A stretch of DNA of 64,000 bases. It comes from Rapana venosa (Eukaryota > Mollusca > Gastropoda > Neogastropoda > Muricidae). The stretch lies in NCBI GenBank assembly GCA_028751875.1, contig CM054155.1, positions 52,929,548 to 52,993,547 of the forward strand, in the 5' to 3' direction. The notes below the pieces were generated by a model. The model saw nothing but the letters and a program-made list of their open reading frames with translations. It searched no databases and had not been told where the DNA came from. Shown one piece after another: positions 24,053 to 37,958 of this stretch. The first letter of the stretch is position 1; every line of letters begins with the position of its first letter. A program made the position numbers and the translations under genes.

Positions 24053-26130
24053 TATTCCCTCGCCCAAAAGGGAGTTGAATTTTTCCCCCCGGGCTATGGT
24101 TCTAAAGGATTTCTGTATAAAATTTCCTTTTAATTTTGGGTCTTTGTGTTTTAATTTTTTTTAAAACCCCCAATGGATTCAATGTCAAAAACCTCAAGGT
24201 TAAAATATTCTTTTCAATGAGCGAGAAGGCTATATAGGTAAGAAACCCCGGGGGGATTTTGGGTTTTTTGTGAGGATCTTCAGGAAGTTTTGATACCCTG
24301 GAGTATTAGGTTGCATCTTTTACTTTTTTGGAGAAATTTCGGGATTCAGCTAGACAAAACAAATAAAAACTGTTTCCCAAACTGGGGTTAAAGTATGGTT
24401 GAAATTTTTCATTTTTTTTGTTGTTGCAGGGTTTTGATATTCAGGTAGCCTACCCCGGGGCCCTGTTTTTTTGGGGCCACTTGTCTGAAGTTAGGGACTA
24501 AAAAAGTCGGGGATTGATTGGCTAATTTATGTAAAATATTTTCTTGTTCATAGTTTAAGTAAACTATCAAAATGAAGACCCTTTAGTAGGTTTTCTATTC
24601 AATAATCAAACAGGGGGAATATAAATGTTTTAAGGAACCCCCAATTTTAAAAACGAAACAATATAAAAGCCCCAAATTTCAAAACCCTGCTCTGGATCTT
24701 TTAAAATATCGATCTGTTATTTAAACCACAGTATAAAAAATCCAGCCCCCTTATATTTCATACACTAAATGGAGATCAAAAGTTTTCCCCCAAAATTTTT
24801 AGAATATTTTGAAAAAAGAAATCCTACAAACTTTTTTTTTTTTTTTTTTTAAGTTTTTTTTTTTTAAAAAAACTTTTCATTTACAAAATACCGTTTTTAT
24901 ATAAAGCTCAAAAAACAGGAAGTCCAGTCACAAGCAGTAGATAAATAATAAGTATAAAAATTTTTTGGGAAAATCTTAGCAAAATTTGTCTCAAAAAAAC
25001 AACTGTTCTGATGCTAGAGTCTATGGTGTGCAATATAGTGCAAAACCACAACAGTCAATTGTTTCAATAAGCAAAACCGGTTTTGTAAAAAAACCACCCA
25101 AAAATAGCGGGTAGTCACAAAAATTAAATTCTTTCAGTCAAGCAAAATGATTAAAATCCGGGCAATAAAAGCGTTAACACAAAAGTAAATTCTTCCGTCA
25201 GGCGAACTTTATAAACCAAAAAACCCAGCACGCTTTAATAAAACCATAAATTTTAATTACGGGGGAAAAAGAAAGAAAAAAAAAAGGGAAAAAAGGAAAA
25301 AAAAAAGGAGAGGTGAAAAAAAATTGAGAGGGAGGGGGAAAATTTGGTTGGGGGGGGAATTAAAAGCTTGTTGTGCGTGTGTGCTTTCGGGGCGTGGGGT
25401 GTTTTTTTTTGAAAGCTTGCGATAAGAAAAAAAATACAGGGATAATATTGGAGTTTCCCTTTTCCTTTTCCCGGGTTTTTATTTTTTCCTTCTTGAAAAA
25501 AAACCATTTTTGTTTAAAAATTGTTTTTCAAAACGTTTTCCTTGCCAAAAGATTGTATTGCAAAAAATTTACTTTCAGTGTTCAGTGTTCAGTGTTCCCT
25601 CCTCTCTCACAACACACAACACACACCCACACACACACACCAAAACACACCACACACACCACACACCCCCCAAAAATTGCAAATTTACCCCATACACACA
25701 CTTTCCCACACGGCGCGCGCTTTTGGCGCGCCCCACACGAACGCACCCACACAAACACACACACACACACCCCACACACAAACACCCACACGGGCTTTAA
25801 AACGAGTTAGGGAAGAGAGGGACAAGAGGGGAAAAAAAGATTTAGAAAAGGGCTCACTCACACACACACACACACACAAAACACCACACCCCACACCAAA
25901 CGGGAGACTAGCAAAACCCCAAAGGGGAAAAACACAAAAACATAAAACCAATTGCCTTTCAAACAGCACAGTTCATGCATTAAACACACACACACACACA
26001 AACAAAACAAAACCCCAACGCACGCAGGGCGCGCACCACACACACACCACACCACCCCACACACCCCCAAAACACACAAACCCACCCACACGCATAAACA
26101 CCCCGAGCGCGGTCTTATTTTTAGAACTTA
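24053..26130. repeat. Tandem duplication, unit 2
   Basis: Second copy of the 21,880-24,052 unit in the same orientation, including the CA-rich block and the ACTAGCAAA..CAGTTCATGC stretch near 25,908-25,977. Differences between units are mostly in homopolymer length. Histidine-threonine-rich open frames are microsatellite reads. Confidence 0.75.
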
Positions 26131-26217
26131 CCCCAGTACTGCAGACATGACAAAAAACTGAATCAAACAAACCATAAAACTTTAAACGGTGTCTTTATAT
26201 CCCGATCCTTTTTTGGG

Positions 26218-26330
26218 GAACGGGATAGCTCAGTTTTTCAGACACTCGCTTCCCCCAAAAGGTTTAAAGCAGCATCAAGCCTGGTTCCCATTAAAATGGG
26301 CGCCCAGGGGAAAAGGGAAAAAGGGGGCAT
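26218..26330 (+). mobile_element. tRNA-derived SINE head (degraded)
   Basis: ACGGGATAGCTCAGTTTTTCAGACACTCGCTTC near the start resembles a tRNA-like A-box head and matches the minus-strand copy at 46,965. The B box is degenerate. Confidence 0.45.
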
Positions 26331-26554
26331 AAAGCCCCAACTATTATGTTTACCCAAAACCAGGCAATTTGGGGGTCCGATTCGGGCTTCCCCTCATCAA
26401 ACCCAAAAAACTTGCTTTAGTTTTAAAATAAAAATAAACATTTTTTACCTTGAGGCCCCTTTTTCCCTTTCTCTCTACTAAAACTAAAATTTAATACTAA
26501 TTTATTTTTGGGGGTTTAAAAACTAAAAAAATTAGGGGAATTTATGCAAAACAA

Positions 26555-26905
26555 TATTTGTCAAGAACTTGTCAAGAACTTTTTTAAACCCAACTTGCCC
26601 AAGAACTTTTTTAAAAAACTTACCCAAAAACTTTAAAAAAGAACTTGTCAAAAACTTTTCAAGAACTTATAAAGAACTTTTTAAAAAAACTTATCGGGAA
26701 ATTTCAAAAACTTATAAAGAACTTGTCAAAAAATTATCAAGAATTGCCAAAAACTTATTAACAACAAATAAAAGAACTTACCGGGACTTATCAAAGAACT
26801 TATCAAGAATTTTAATCAAAAACTTATCAAGAATTTATCAAGAACAAAACAAGTCCTCATCAACAACTTATAAAACTTATCAACAACCCTTCCCCAAGCC
26901 CAAAA
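26555..26905. repeat. Degenerate 12-bp tandem repeat
   Basis: About 25 imperfect copies of a unit like TTATCAAGAACT. Because the unit is divisible by three, it leaves an open frame (26,569-26,928) of lysine- and asparagine-rich repeats, which I do not take as a protein. Confidence 0.75.
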
Positions 26906-26929
26906 ACTTTATTTTACAAAAAATTTAAT

Positions 26930-29900
26930 TGAAAAAGTTTGACAACTTTAAAATTTGGGCGACAAAATTTTGTTGATGACATTTTTAACTGGTTCTTCAA
27001 GAAAAAAAACCCGGGAAGAAGATTTAAACTGGTTTAAAAGGAGAAGTTTTTTTAAATTTTCCCTTCCTTTGCTGTTTTGGGGTTTAAAACAAAGCATTAT
27101 TTAAAGGAACCCCAACAAACCCAGTTAAAACGGGTTGCAGCAGTTATCACCACAAGACATTAAAAATTTTTTTAATGGGTATGAACTCTTTTGGACCCAA
27201 AAAAATGGTAAAAACCCCTTTGGGCATACGGGTTATTGGTCTATATGCTAAAGCAACAAGTAGGGTCTTTTTAAAGTGGCCCCAGAAGCTGGGCTTTTGC
27301 ATATGACCCCTTTACAAGATCCCATTTTGTCTAGAACGCTGGAGCACTTGGCTGTGATATGTATTCCCTTTTGGCTCCCCCTGTTAGACCAGTAGGGTAG
27401 TATGATAACATTAAAAAAATATAAAATTTAACCAAAATAAGAAAGATGGGGGAAAAAAAACACAGCCACGAACCCAAAAGGAAACAAAAGGAGAATGCCA
27501 GAACCAAGAGAACCCTCCCCCTTTCACAAGTGACATCTGTAAAAAAGAAACCTGGGGGAGTTGAAAACTGGGGAAAAGGTTGCAGAAGGAAACGACCCGA
27601 AAAAAATTAGCAACCAAGCAAAAACAAAAAAATCCTTTTCTGGAGAAACCCTTTTGAAAAACAGATGCCCATGAAACACAGAAAAAAGAACCCCAAAACC
27701 CCCCCAAAAAAAACATTCAGGGCTTACTTAATTTATGGTATAACACTATGGGAATTGGTTAAACAGCCTATTGGTATGGACAACAAGCAACCCGGGAAGG
27801 GCAGAACCGCAGCAAAAAACAAAAGCCAAAACCACAACCCAAAACCCCCAACCATTGCAAAACAAAAGCCGGGAAAAAGATCCATTTAATATGTATTAAT
27901 TTGGGTATAAATAAATTTAAATTTTCTTATAGTAAAATTAAATAAAAAAAGCTGCAGTCAATTTTTGGGCTACCAAGCTGCCCCTTATTGGGAGTCTTAG
28001 TGTGGGTATTTCTATGGTTTTGGAAAGAGCCTTCCCAAAAAATGGGGGCCTGCTGATTTAGGAAAAATAGACTTTGAAGACAGCGCCCAAACTAGTTTTC
28101 GGTTTTAACAGCATCCATTGTACAAAAGGGCTTTTTGGTAAAACAGGGAATCATTCCAAAAAAATTTTATCCCCTAAAAAAGAAAAAGGCTTTTTAGTGA
28201 TGATGGTTGGTGGTGCTGGGATTTTAAGCACTTGCTTTTACAAAGGGAGCAATACTTGTTTTTTAAACTTTATACGACGAAGAAAGGAAAGGGCATGAAA
28301 AAAAGCAATAGAAACAACTGAACGAGCCAGGCAGAAACGAAAGACAAAGAATTGCCAGTTTAAAATTATTTAAAGAAAAACTTCCCTGAAAAAGGACATC
28401 TGCAAAAACCCTTTTTTTTGATGTTTTAGGGGCCCAAAAAAAGAGTACTAATTGTGACAGGCAAAAAAATATCCCCCTATTATAAGCCCAGGGTTCGGGA
28501 TTATTAAACAACCCACTGAAAAACCCCCCAAAACAGGCGAGATTGCTTTTTTTGTGGGGGGGATGACAAAAGTATTTCTTCTTAGCACAGAAGGGTTTGG
28601 GTTTAAACCCAAACAGGGAATTTTTTTTTACTTTTTTATTAGAACAATGGGGTCCAAACTCCTAAGATTACTTTCCCCACCAAAAGGGTACTGGAAAGGG
28701 AAAAAGGGGTATTAATAAACTGAGCATTGCAAACAGGGTAAGTTTCCCGAAGTGCAAAGAAGTGGGGTGTCCCAAACAAACAAAAGGGGAGATCTATTTT
28801 TCCTGCACCAAGGCGCCATTTTAAAAAGACCCTCCTTCACAAAAATTTAAGCCAAAGTACTCACCAAATTTGACCTTTTTTACTTTTCCCCATAAGCAAT
28901 CAGAAGAAAGAGGGATAAAATATGCTCTTACTGTAGTGGGTGTAGCTTTTAGGTATAAAAAATGCAGGCCCCCTTTCTGAAAGAGTGCCACCGCAAAATA
29001 CAGTTGCTTTGCAAGAAATTTTGCGTGGGCCACTAAAATATCCCAACCCTTAAACAGTGGGGGGATTTATGGTAAAAAGTTTAAAGGAGCATTTAAAACA
29101 GTTGTTTTCTAAAAACATGGAGTAGCAAAAAAAAGAGGGATCCGGAACCACAGATCTCAAGCATGGGTTTAAAGTTTTTTTAAGCTGTTAGCAAAAAAAG
29201 CTGTTTGCATTCATCCCCAAGAAATCATGATCCCCGGCACACGAAATACAGAGTGGGGAAGAAAAACTGCCTGCGTTTTTAGAGCAATGAACTCTGGATA
29301 ACCCAAAGCCCCAGGGTTTTTAAAAACCCGGGACCCATCAAACATAAAACCCAAAACCGCAGCACAACCCCAAAAAACCTTCTAAGCAACCACAAAAAAC
29401 CCCTTTGGGGAAAAAACTGAGATATCTGTATGCTCCTGGGGGAAGCTGAAGCCCCGCGACGTCCCCAAAAGAGCAAAAAGAAACCCATCTGGAGCCCAGA
29501 CACTTATGAAATAAAAAAAATTGTGGAGATGGGGTCCTTTCCCATTTATTATTTGTCAAATTTCCCGCACCCAGCGGGGGTTTTTTTTTAGAGGGAAAAT
29601 GCAGCTGTGCCGCCTAAAACTTTCCCCCCCTTTAGTAAGGTAGGCTATAATTTTTATCAGAAGTAGTGGGCTGTAAAGGTCTCATCTAAAATGTTTTTTT
29701 TTATTAAAATTTTTGGGAACCCCTTTTGAAAATTCTGAAGTGGGTTTTGGCCCCTTTCATCCCACTAACAACTCCTTTTAAAAAATTTTTTAGCATCTTT
29801 TTTTGTGCCATGATCAAGTTTTATTTCTACTTGCTCACCATATTTACAAAAACGGGGAGCACTGTAAAAGCAGAGACGTGGGATTGTACCACTACCATGT

Positions 29901-30694
29901 ATTTTTATAAAGAGTAAACAAACCATTGTGAGTTTTATCCAAATTTTTAGCTCGTAATAAAGGGTTTTAAAAAAAAAAAATTAAATTAAATTTAAAAATT
30001 ACCTTTTTTTTCCAGTGACCAATGGTATGAGGCTTGGTAAGAATTTAAATTTGTTTTGTATCCTGCGCAATAGTGTTTTTTTTCTAACCACAGTTGTATT
30101 TTTTTGATGCAATGTTGAAAAAAATTTTGGGGTTTTCCCTGTTTAAATACTTACCTTCAAACGAGCCTCTTTGTAGTTTTCATGACTGATGTAGTTTTTA
30201 CCACCCGTTTTCCAACGCCTTTTGCCTTTTTTATAACACCCTTTTGGCTTGCAACGCTATTCATCTTAGCCTTTTTGCCCCAAAATATTCTTTGATAATA
30301 GTGCCGTTCACTCATTCCCCTTTATCTTTTTAATAAAATTTTTTTTTACTGTGAATGCAAAGGGGGGTCTTTTGGATAATCAAAAAGGTGTCATAACCAA
30401 AACCTGCTTTCCCAATGCAAAAATCTTTTCAAGGTCTTTGTATATGTCTTTGTGGGTTTTGTCTAGGATGAAAAAAGGGCTGTGTCTGGGGTTTTCAAAA
30501 ACCCTTACAGCGGATGCTTTAAACCCTTTTAAAAATCATACAAGAACTTAGCACAACAGCTTTGAAACTCCAGCAACTAAAACCCCAAAGAAACCGGTTT
30601 GTCTAGTTTAAAAACCCGCACTTCTTCATCATGATGCCTTTCAGACTGTCATGGGAAATTTCCCTTTGTCTTGATAGCTTGGCTTTGATGTTTG

Positions 30695-30745
<51 letters not shown>

Positions 30746-30748
30746 TTA

Positions 30749-30786
<38 letters not shown>

Positions 30787-33700
30787 GCTCTTTTCCCTTT
30801 TGTGAAAAATAAGTCAACCCCTCCCTTTTTTTTGTTGTGGGTTTTTTCCTTGTTTTAAAAGGGCAGCTTGGGGGTTCTTTTGGAAGTTTTAAAAATTTTC
30901 CTTGGGTGCATGGTTGGGTTCGGGGTTTCTGAGGGGTCAAATTTCTTAAGGTAAAATGGTTTTATAACTCCTTAGACAAACCAATGTTCTTAACACAAAA
31001 AGGAAAAAACCCCTTCCCAATTTTAAGGGGTTGAACTGAGCCCCCCTCGTTGTTTTACAAACATATTGTTTGAATTTGTTGGTTCAACCCTTAAGGGTTT
31101 GGTTTCCTTTAGGGGTTTTTTTAAACCTTTTTTCCCCCCAAGGGGAAGTTTTTCAAAATTTTGGGCATTGAAATTTTGAATAACCCAAATCTTTTTTCAA
31201 GTAAAACCCAAGGGATCCAAAAACCCCTTCCGGTGCTTTTTAATGTCTATTTTAAACAAAAGGACCCTTCTTTTTAAGTTCCCCAAAACGGGAAAAGGGC
31301 TGCACAAGCCCCCCAATTAGATTTGATTTGATTTAATACCCCTAGTTTATTACTTTTTTAGGACATTTTTTTCTAAATGGTTTTTGCCCTTTTTAAAAAA
31401 TTTTTTTGGGGAGCCTTACTAAACCTTTTTCCCCGGGGCCCTTTCTCAGTTGGGGCCTTTTCAAATCGCAAAAATTTTTTTAAATTAACAAGTAAAATTC
31501 CCAAGAAAGACCCCCGGGCTTCCCTTGGATTTTCCTAAGTGTGCGGAAACAAAAATAAATTGTTAAATTTAGGGGCTTTCTATGCTCAAGAATTAGCAAA
31601 AAGACGCCTCAGAATTTAAAATTGGGGTCAAAAATCCCCTAGTTTTAAAAACTCCACTTTTTTCCCTGCCCACTTTTTCTTTTATTGGGAATTCACACTA
31701 TTCCCCTTTTCCCCAAATTTACCAAAGAATTGGCCCTTTTTTTGGGGGCAATTTTTTCCAATCCCAAAGGGCTTTTCCCCTGATCCTTTCTTTATAAATG
31801 ATTTTTAAGTTTGTGTCGGAAAAGGGGATTATTTCTGTTTAAAAAATAAATTCCGGTTTGGTTGAAAAAAGGTTCTGAGTCCCCATCAGATTTCAAAAAC
31901 AAAGAAAGGGGAAAGCCCTTTGGGGTTTTAAAAAGTCAGGAATTTTTTTTTTGGGTTGGAGGACAAAAGCCAAGTAAGCCATACTCATAGGACCTTTTCC
32001 TCTTTTTTTTTAAGGGGAAAATCATTTCCTTTAAAATTTGGGGAAAAGCTGAGCTTTCCATTTCTTTTCTTCTTTTTTAAAAAATTTGGAAAAAAACCAA
32101 CATGTCTGCCCCCAAAACCTTTTTTTTTAACTTTTTTGTGGTCAACTCTGCTTATTGTTTTAATTTTTAAAAAAAGGGAACCAACCCAAAGTTTGTTCAA
32201 ACTGTTCCCCCTCCTCCCAAATGGGATTTCTTTTTAAGGGGTTTTGCCCCCCCCGACATATGGCCTTTAATGGGGTTTTTAGTTTCAAGAAATAACCCTT
32301 ACGCTTTTGGTCCTTGGAATTACCAAGAATGGGTTTTGTATTTCCCCCCTTTTGCCTTTAAACAAAACAAACAACCCCAAAAAAAACTTGGGGATTCTTT
32401 GCGGGAGTTTTAGGCCCTTTTTCTGGTTTTCCGTGGTAAAGGGAAATGTAGCTTCCCCCACAAACAATTGGACTTCTTTTTTGCTTTTAAATTTTATTTT
32501 AAGAACCTTTCAATTTCCCTTTTCCTGAAATTCTTTTTGCTTTCAACTTCATCTCAAGTTTCCTTTTTTCTTTCTGCCCAAAAACGAAAAGCTCCTCAAA
32601 ATCTTTTTTTTTTTCTTGGTTGTACCTTTAACAGTTGCCCCTTTTTTTTGTGTTTTAGGAAACAAACCCCCTTTACTGGTTTTTGATCAAAATTTGGCTT
32701 GCCCCATACCCCGAGGAGATTTCCCCTTTGAATTCTTTTGGTCTTAAATTTTCCCAACCGGCCCAAAAAAATCTCAAACCCAAAGTTTAAAAAAAAAATT
32801 TAAATTTAATTAAAAGGGGTTTTTTTTGTTTTTTCAAAGAGTAATTTTACCAAAAGGAAATCCGATACCGTGAAGGTTTTTAGCCAAGCAAATTTTTATG
32901 ATTTTTTTGACAATTCCCCTGCTTTTTTTGGCATGAAAAAAGCTTTAGTCAAGAGCACCTAAAACATTGTCCTCTTTGTTTGGGGCTTTAGCCTTTCTTC
33001 ATGATTTTATGGGTTTGTTGGTAATTTTTAACCAAAAATTGGATAAATTTTTTTGTTTTCCAATTTTAAAAAAACCTTTACAAATGCCACCACCCCTTTT
33101 TGGTTTCCCGAGCCCAATGTTAGATCAACCCAATTTTGCCCAACTTTTTTTAAACTCCCTTTAAAGGGCAGGTTGCTGTAATTTGAAAAATAAACAGTTT
33201 ATTTTCCCCCTTTTTCCTTTTGTTTGCTTGTTGGATTTGTAAATTTTTTTCCAAAAAAAGGGACCTTTATTGGGGTTTTAAATTTTTTCCTGGGCTTTGG
33301 AAATTTGCGGTGCATCTTTTCTTTTACCATTTTTCCTAGTTGACTTTCCTGGGGCCCCCAAAATAAACCATTCCCCATCCCCCTTTTCTCCTTTCTCATT
33401 TTGTTGAAAAAAAAATTTTTAAATTACTTTTAAATTGCCCTTCCCTTGGGTTTTTTTTTTTTCCTTGAACAGTGGTTCCAAAACTTTCTTTTAATTCCTT
33501 GGGTTTGTCCCGGCCCCTACCAAATTTTCCCCCTTTTTTGATTCCTTTTTTTTTGAGTTTTTAAATTTAAGGGGAAAAGGTTTGTGGTTTGTTTGGAGGT
33601 TTTGAACTTTTGGCTTTTTAAAATCCAAGGATTTTCCGAAAGCTTTAACTCCCTTCCCGGATTTTTAATCTGGGAGGGGCTTTGGGTAAAAATTATTGAA

Positions 33701-35040
33701 AATGGGTTAGCTTCTTGGAAGGAAAAGATATTTTTTTCCTTGGGGTTTTGTTTTTGAAAAGCTGGAATTTTTGACAAAAATTAAACAGGCTTTTCCCGGT
33801 TTTGGGAAAAAAGGCCCAAATAAGGTGCGGGGCGGTTTTCCGTTTTTCCAAAGAACAATGCTTTCCCCCTTTGGTGTTTTTGACAGTTTTTTTTTGCCCG
33901 TTTACCCGTTGGGTTTTTAAGGCCCCAACACGTAAAGGGTGGATCTTTTCCCACCCCGCTTTTTATAAGTATTTCCAGGGTTTTTTGCTCCCCCAAAAGC
34001 TGCTGCCTTTTTGAAATTTTTGTCAAAAGAAAAATTCTTAAAAAGTTAAAAAATTTAGGAACGGTGGCCACTAAACTTTGGAAAAATTTAACCGGGGTTT
34101 TTTTAACAACTCACTGGGGGCCCCCGGGGAAAATTTGGACCTGGGGGCACCCCCCAAAAAAATGCAAACCCTTCCCCTCCATTCCCCCCTGTAATGGCCC
34201 TTTCTTAAAAGGGTTTTTGTTGAGTTTGGGCCCTTCCCCTTTCTGAGGGTTATTCCCCCTCTTTTGTCTGCGCTTTTTCTTCTTTTCCCCCTTGGCCTTT
34301 CCCTTTTCCCTTGTCTTTTAAATTTTGGGAAACCCTTTTTGGGGAACCCAAAAAATTTGCCCCAATTTTTTAAGTTTTAGGCCCTTTTTGGGGGAAGGGG
34401 TTTTATAGGGGGGGTCCCAAAGGTTTGCGGATTTCCCGTTTGCCCCGCTTTCGTTCTTTTGTGGGCTTTATAGGTTCCCCCAGCTTCCAAAGCAATTTTC
34501 ACCCTGCCTTCCCTTTTTCAAATCTGAGCGGGTTTTCCCCTTTTCCAGGATTACGCTGGTTTTGCGGGAACCTTTAAGGTTTTGGGTCTTTGGGAAAATT
34601 AAGGGGGAGGATTTTTCTTTCTTTCCCGAAATTTGGGGTTTTTTTTGACAAACCTTTTTGTCTTGGGTTGAACTTTTCTCTTTTCCCCGGTGGTCAAGGC
34701 TTTTCCCCGGTACTTTTGGGTTTGCAGTTTCCAATTCTTTTGGCATTTAACCCGATATTTTTTCTTTTGCCCCCCTTTTGGTGGTTTTTTGTTATCCCCT
34801 TTGGTTTTCCTTTTTTTGCACTTTTTTCAAAAACCCGTTGTTTTGGAGGCCTTTTTTCCCCGGTTTTTGGCTGGCGGCCCCCTTTTTTGAATCTTTCTTT
34901 TCCTCAATGTATTGGAAAAGCGGATTTTGTTGAGTTTTTCCCCCAATGCTGAAAATTTAAACCCTTCTTGGAAAATTTTTTAATCTTGGGGCCTTTTATT
35001 CCTTTAAATTTTAAGATGTTGGGTGGTTTTTTAGTTTTGG
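26930..35040. other. Long poor-quality zone; no gene supported
   Basis: Stretched homopolymers throughout and a poly-T block at 30,690-30,785. No conserved motif, tRNA box or terminal repeat could be read on either strand. Open frames are short and rich in F, K, P and G. Confidence 0.6.
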
Positions 35041-35047
35041 GGAAAAC

Positions 35048-35198
35048 CCTCTCCTTCTCTCTCTCCTCTCTCTCTCTCTCTTAACCTTTACTCTGTTCCC
35101 CTTTGGGGAAAAAAAAACTCCTTATTCCTTCTCTCTTCTTCTCTCTCTCTTCCCTCTCTCTCTCTCTCTTCTCCCCCCTCTCCTCTCTCTCTCTCCCC

Positions 35199-35229
<31 letters not shown>

Positions 35230-35283
35230 ACTTAACCCTTACTCTGTTCCCCTTGGAAAATAAACGTCATTCATTCTTATTCT

Positions 35284-35324
<41 letters not shown>

Positions 35325-35335
35325 CATCTATGTCC
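35048..35335. repeat. CT/GA microsatellite block
   Basis: Two CT-rich arrays separated by a repeated stretch around TAACC..ACTCTGTTCCCCTT (35,083 and 35,233), which suggests a small tandem duplication. Confidence 0.85.
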
Positions 35336-36944
35336 ACGTACACCCACTCGAACAAGAGCAGACAGATAAACAACAAAGGAAAAAAGAAAAGACATGTAAC
35401 AGAGTGGTGTAGAATATAGGACGGAGCAGAAAAAAATGGGGGGTTTCAAATTTCGTTAAAGGCCAATCTGCCTGCTTAGGGGGTTTGTGCATTGGGTGCG
35501 TGCGTGCGGGGTTTGTGTGTGGTGTGTGTGTGTGTGTGTGTGTGTATGTGGGTGCGTGCGTGCGTGTTTGTGTGTGTGTAAGTCGTTTATTTTTGTGCGT
35601 GCGGCGCGCGTTTGTGTTTTAGGGTTTGGGGGGTGTGTGTTCTGCGCAGTTGTCTTTTATTGTGAAAATTTTTTTTAGATTAAAAAGTTTTCTCCTCCAA
35701 AACATTCTTTTTTCACTTTATAAAACATGTTCAAACATGAATACCATCACTGCGTTTTACGTTTGTTAGATCGTCCTGTAATCATCATCTTAGCAGTTAT
35801 CCCAAAAACGACCCCGGGAAGAGAAAAAAAAATGAATTTGATAGTTTTGGGGGGAAAAAAACCTGTGACAATTGTGATGATAAATATCCTGTTCACGCAA
35901 TTTGCCCAGCCAAGGGAGGAAGCAACGGGGTTTTTTGCCCTTTTGCCAACAAAGGCCTGAAATTTTAGATTTCAGGAACTGAGGCCCACTTCCTTTCTCT
36001 TTAGCCTTCCTTCCTTGTTTTCTCCCCTCCTGTCGTCTGTCTGTTTTTCCTGTCTGTCTGTCTGTCTTTTGGCTGGTGCCCCTCTGTCTACTGTGGTTTG
36101 TTTGTTCTGTCTGTCTTTTTTTCTTTTTCTGTGTCTTTAAATTTTCACCTTACACACATACCAAAAGTGTGGGCGTGCGTACGCACCACACACACACACA
36201 CACACACACACACAACACCACCCAAAGCTCCAAGCACTAACTAACACACACACACACACACACACACCACTCTAAGCTCGAAAGCAATAACTAAAAACAC
36301 ACAACATACACACCCACACACAACACCACACACAAAATCCCCCTGTTTTGGTCTGGGTGTTGTCTGTGAGATTTTATTGGGGGTGTGTGTCTTTGTGTCT
36401 CTGTTGGGGTCCATGTTTTGTTGTTTTATCTCTTATGTCGTCCGTCTACAGACCCGCAGTTTGTGCATTCTTGAAAATGTTGCAAGTTTCCCTTTCTTTT
36501 AATAGGTTTTAACTCTAAATCGACCTCTGTTGTATCTTTGGGGGGGAGGGGGGGTTGCCAAATGAGTAAAAAATCCCAAATTTTAAAACTGTGACTTAAA
36601 ACGGACAAATTTTTTTGGGGGTTTCAAGGAATTTTACTGATACAAGACAAAACCTCCGGGGAAAAAACCCCTTGACCCCCATTTTGGGGTTTCCAACAAA
36701 GCGCAAACTTCAGAGTTGCAATGTTCAAGAAATTTTAAGGGTGATGTTGTTTTCTTTTCTATTACCTGTGATTTATAAGAAAATACAACTACCGCTTCCC
36801 CCTTTAATTTGATTGTTCGTGCCAATCTTATCGTTGATGTATGGATCTTCTCTACAAGCAGGAATGAAAAAAAAAAGTGTTTTATGATTTAAAATTTAAA
36901 CACAAATGCAGAAAAAACAAAAAAAGGAAAATTTTTTTTTTTGA
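35336..36944. other. Non-coding stretch with TG and CA microsatellites
   Basis: TG/GCGTG repeats at about 35,500-35,580, CTGT repeats near 36,030-36,120 and CA blocks at 36,185-36,330. No gene is recognised. Confidence 0.55.
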
Positions 36945-37444
36945 NNNNNNNNNNNNNNNNNNNNNNNNNNNNNNNNNNNNNNNNNNNNNNNNNNNNNNNN
37001 NNNNNNNNNNNNNNNNNNNNNNNNNNNNNNNNNNNNNNNNNNNNNNNNNNNNNNNNNNNNNNNNNNNNNNNNNNNNNNNNNNNNNNNNNNNNNNNNNNNN
37101 NNNNNNNNNNNNNNNNNNNNNNNNNNNNNNNNNNNNNNNNNNNNNNNNNNNNNNNNNNNNNNNNNNNNNNNNNNNNNNNNNNNNNNNNNNNNNNNNNNNN
37201 NNNNNNNNNNNNNNNNNNNNNNNNNNNNNNNNNNNNNNNNNNNNNNNNNNNNNNNNNNNNNNNNNNNNNNNNNNNNNNNNNNNNNNNNNNNNNNNNNNNN
37301 NNNNNNNNNNNNNNNNNNNNNNNNNNNNNNNNNNNNNNNNNNNNNNNNNNNNNNNNNNNNNNNNNNNNNNNNNNNNNNNNNNNNNNNNNNNNNNNNNNNN
37401 NNNNNNNNNNNNNNNNNNNNNNNNNNNNNNNNNNNNNNNNNNNN
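36945..37444. other. Assembly gap of 500 N
   Basis: Exactly 500 N, a conventional length for a gap of unknown size. It lies about 0.5 kb downstream, in gene direction, of the distal FIS1 terminal exon, so that transcript's 3' UTR may be incomplete. Open frames spanning it are meaningless. Confidence 0.98.
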
Positions 37445-37958
37445 ATTAAAAAAAATTTTTGGCAATACATAACTGAATAATTATGATCATTTAAAAAAAC
37501 CAAAACGGGTGATTAACGAAATAAATCCCAAAATGTTATGGTAACAAACACTGAAAAAATGTCAACACAAAATCTTCCGTTAACTATAAATCAGTAAAAG
37601 GAATAAGAAACAAATAGATAATGGCTTGTAATGTATGTAATGCTTTTTTGAGTTGAAATAATAACCCCCCAAACATAAACAAAATCATTATAAAAAACAA
37701 AATAAAATAGCATGACAAATCAAACCATGCAAGTACAAAAAACCACCTCCAAACCAAAAAAGTTGATTTAACCATGAATAGTGATGATTCAATTCCACAC
37801 ATCAAGATGATTTTTGGTGGTTGTTTTTTTCCACTATTTTTTTTTCTTTTCATAGCCTGAGACATAATATTTCAGAGACGATGGATAACTGATGACTTTT
37901 TCTGACCCAACATCCAGAAGACTGACGACTACAGAGACCCATGCAGACGGAGCGGAGG
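37445..37958 (-). other. Probable 3' UTR or flank of the distal FIS1 exon
   Basis: Clean AT-rich sequence between the gap and the distal stop codon, with no other feature recognised. The UTR assignment follows only from position. Confidence 0.35.

Noticed and set aside
36877..37503. Open frames of 180-200 codons
   Set aside because: They span the 500-N gap.
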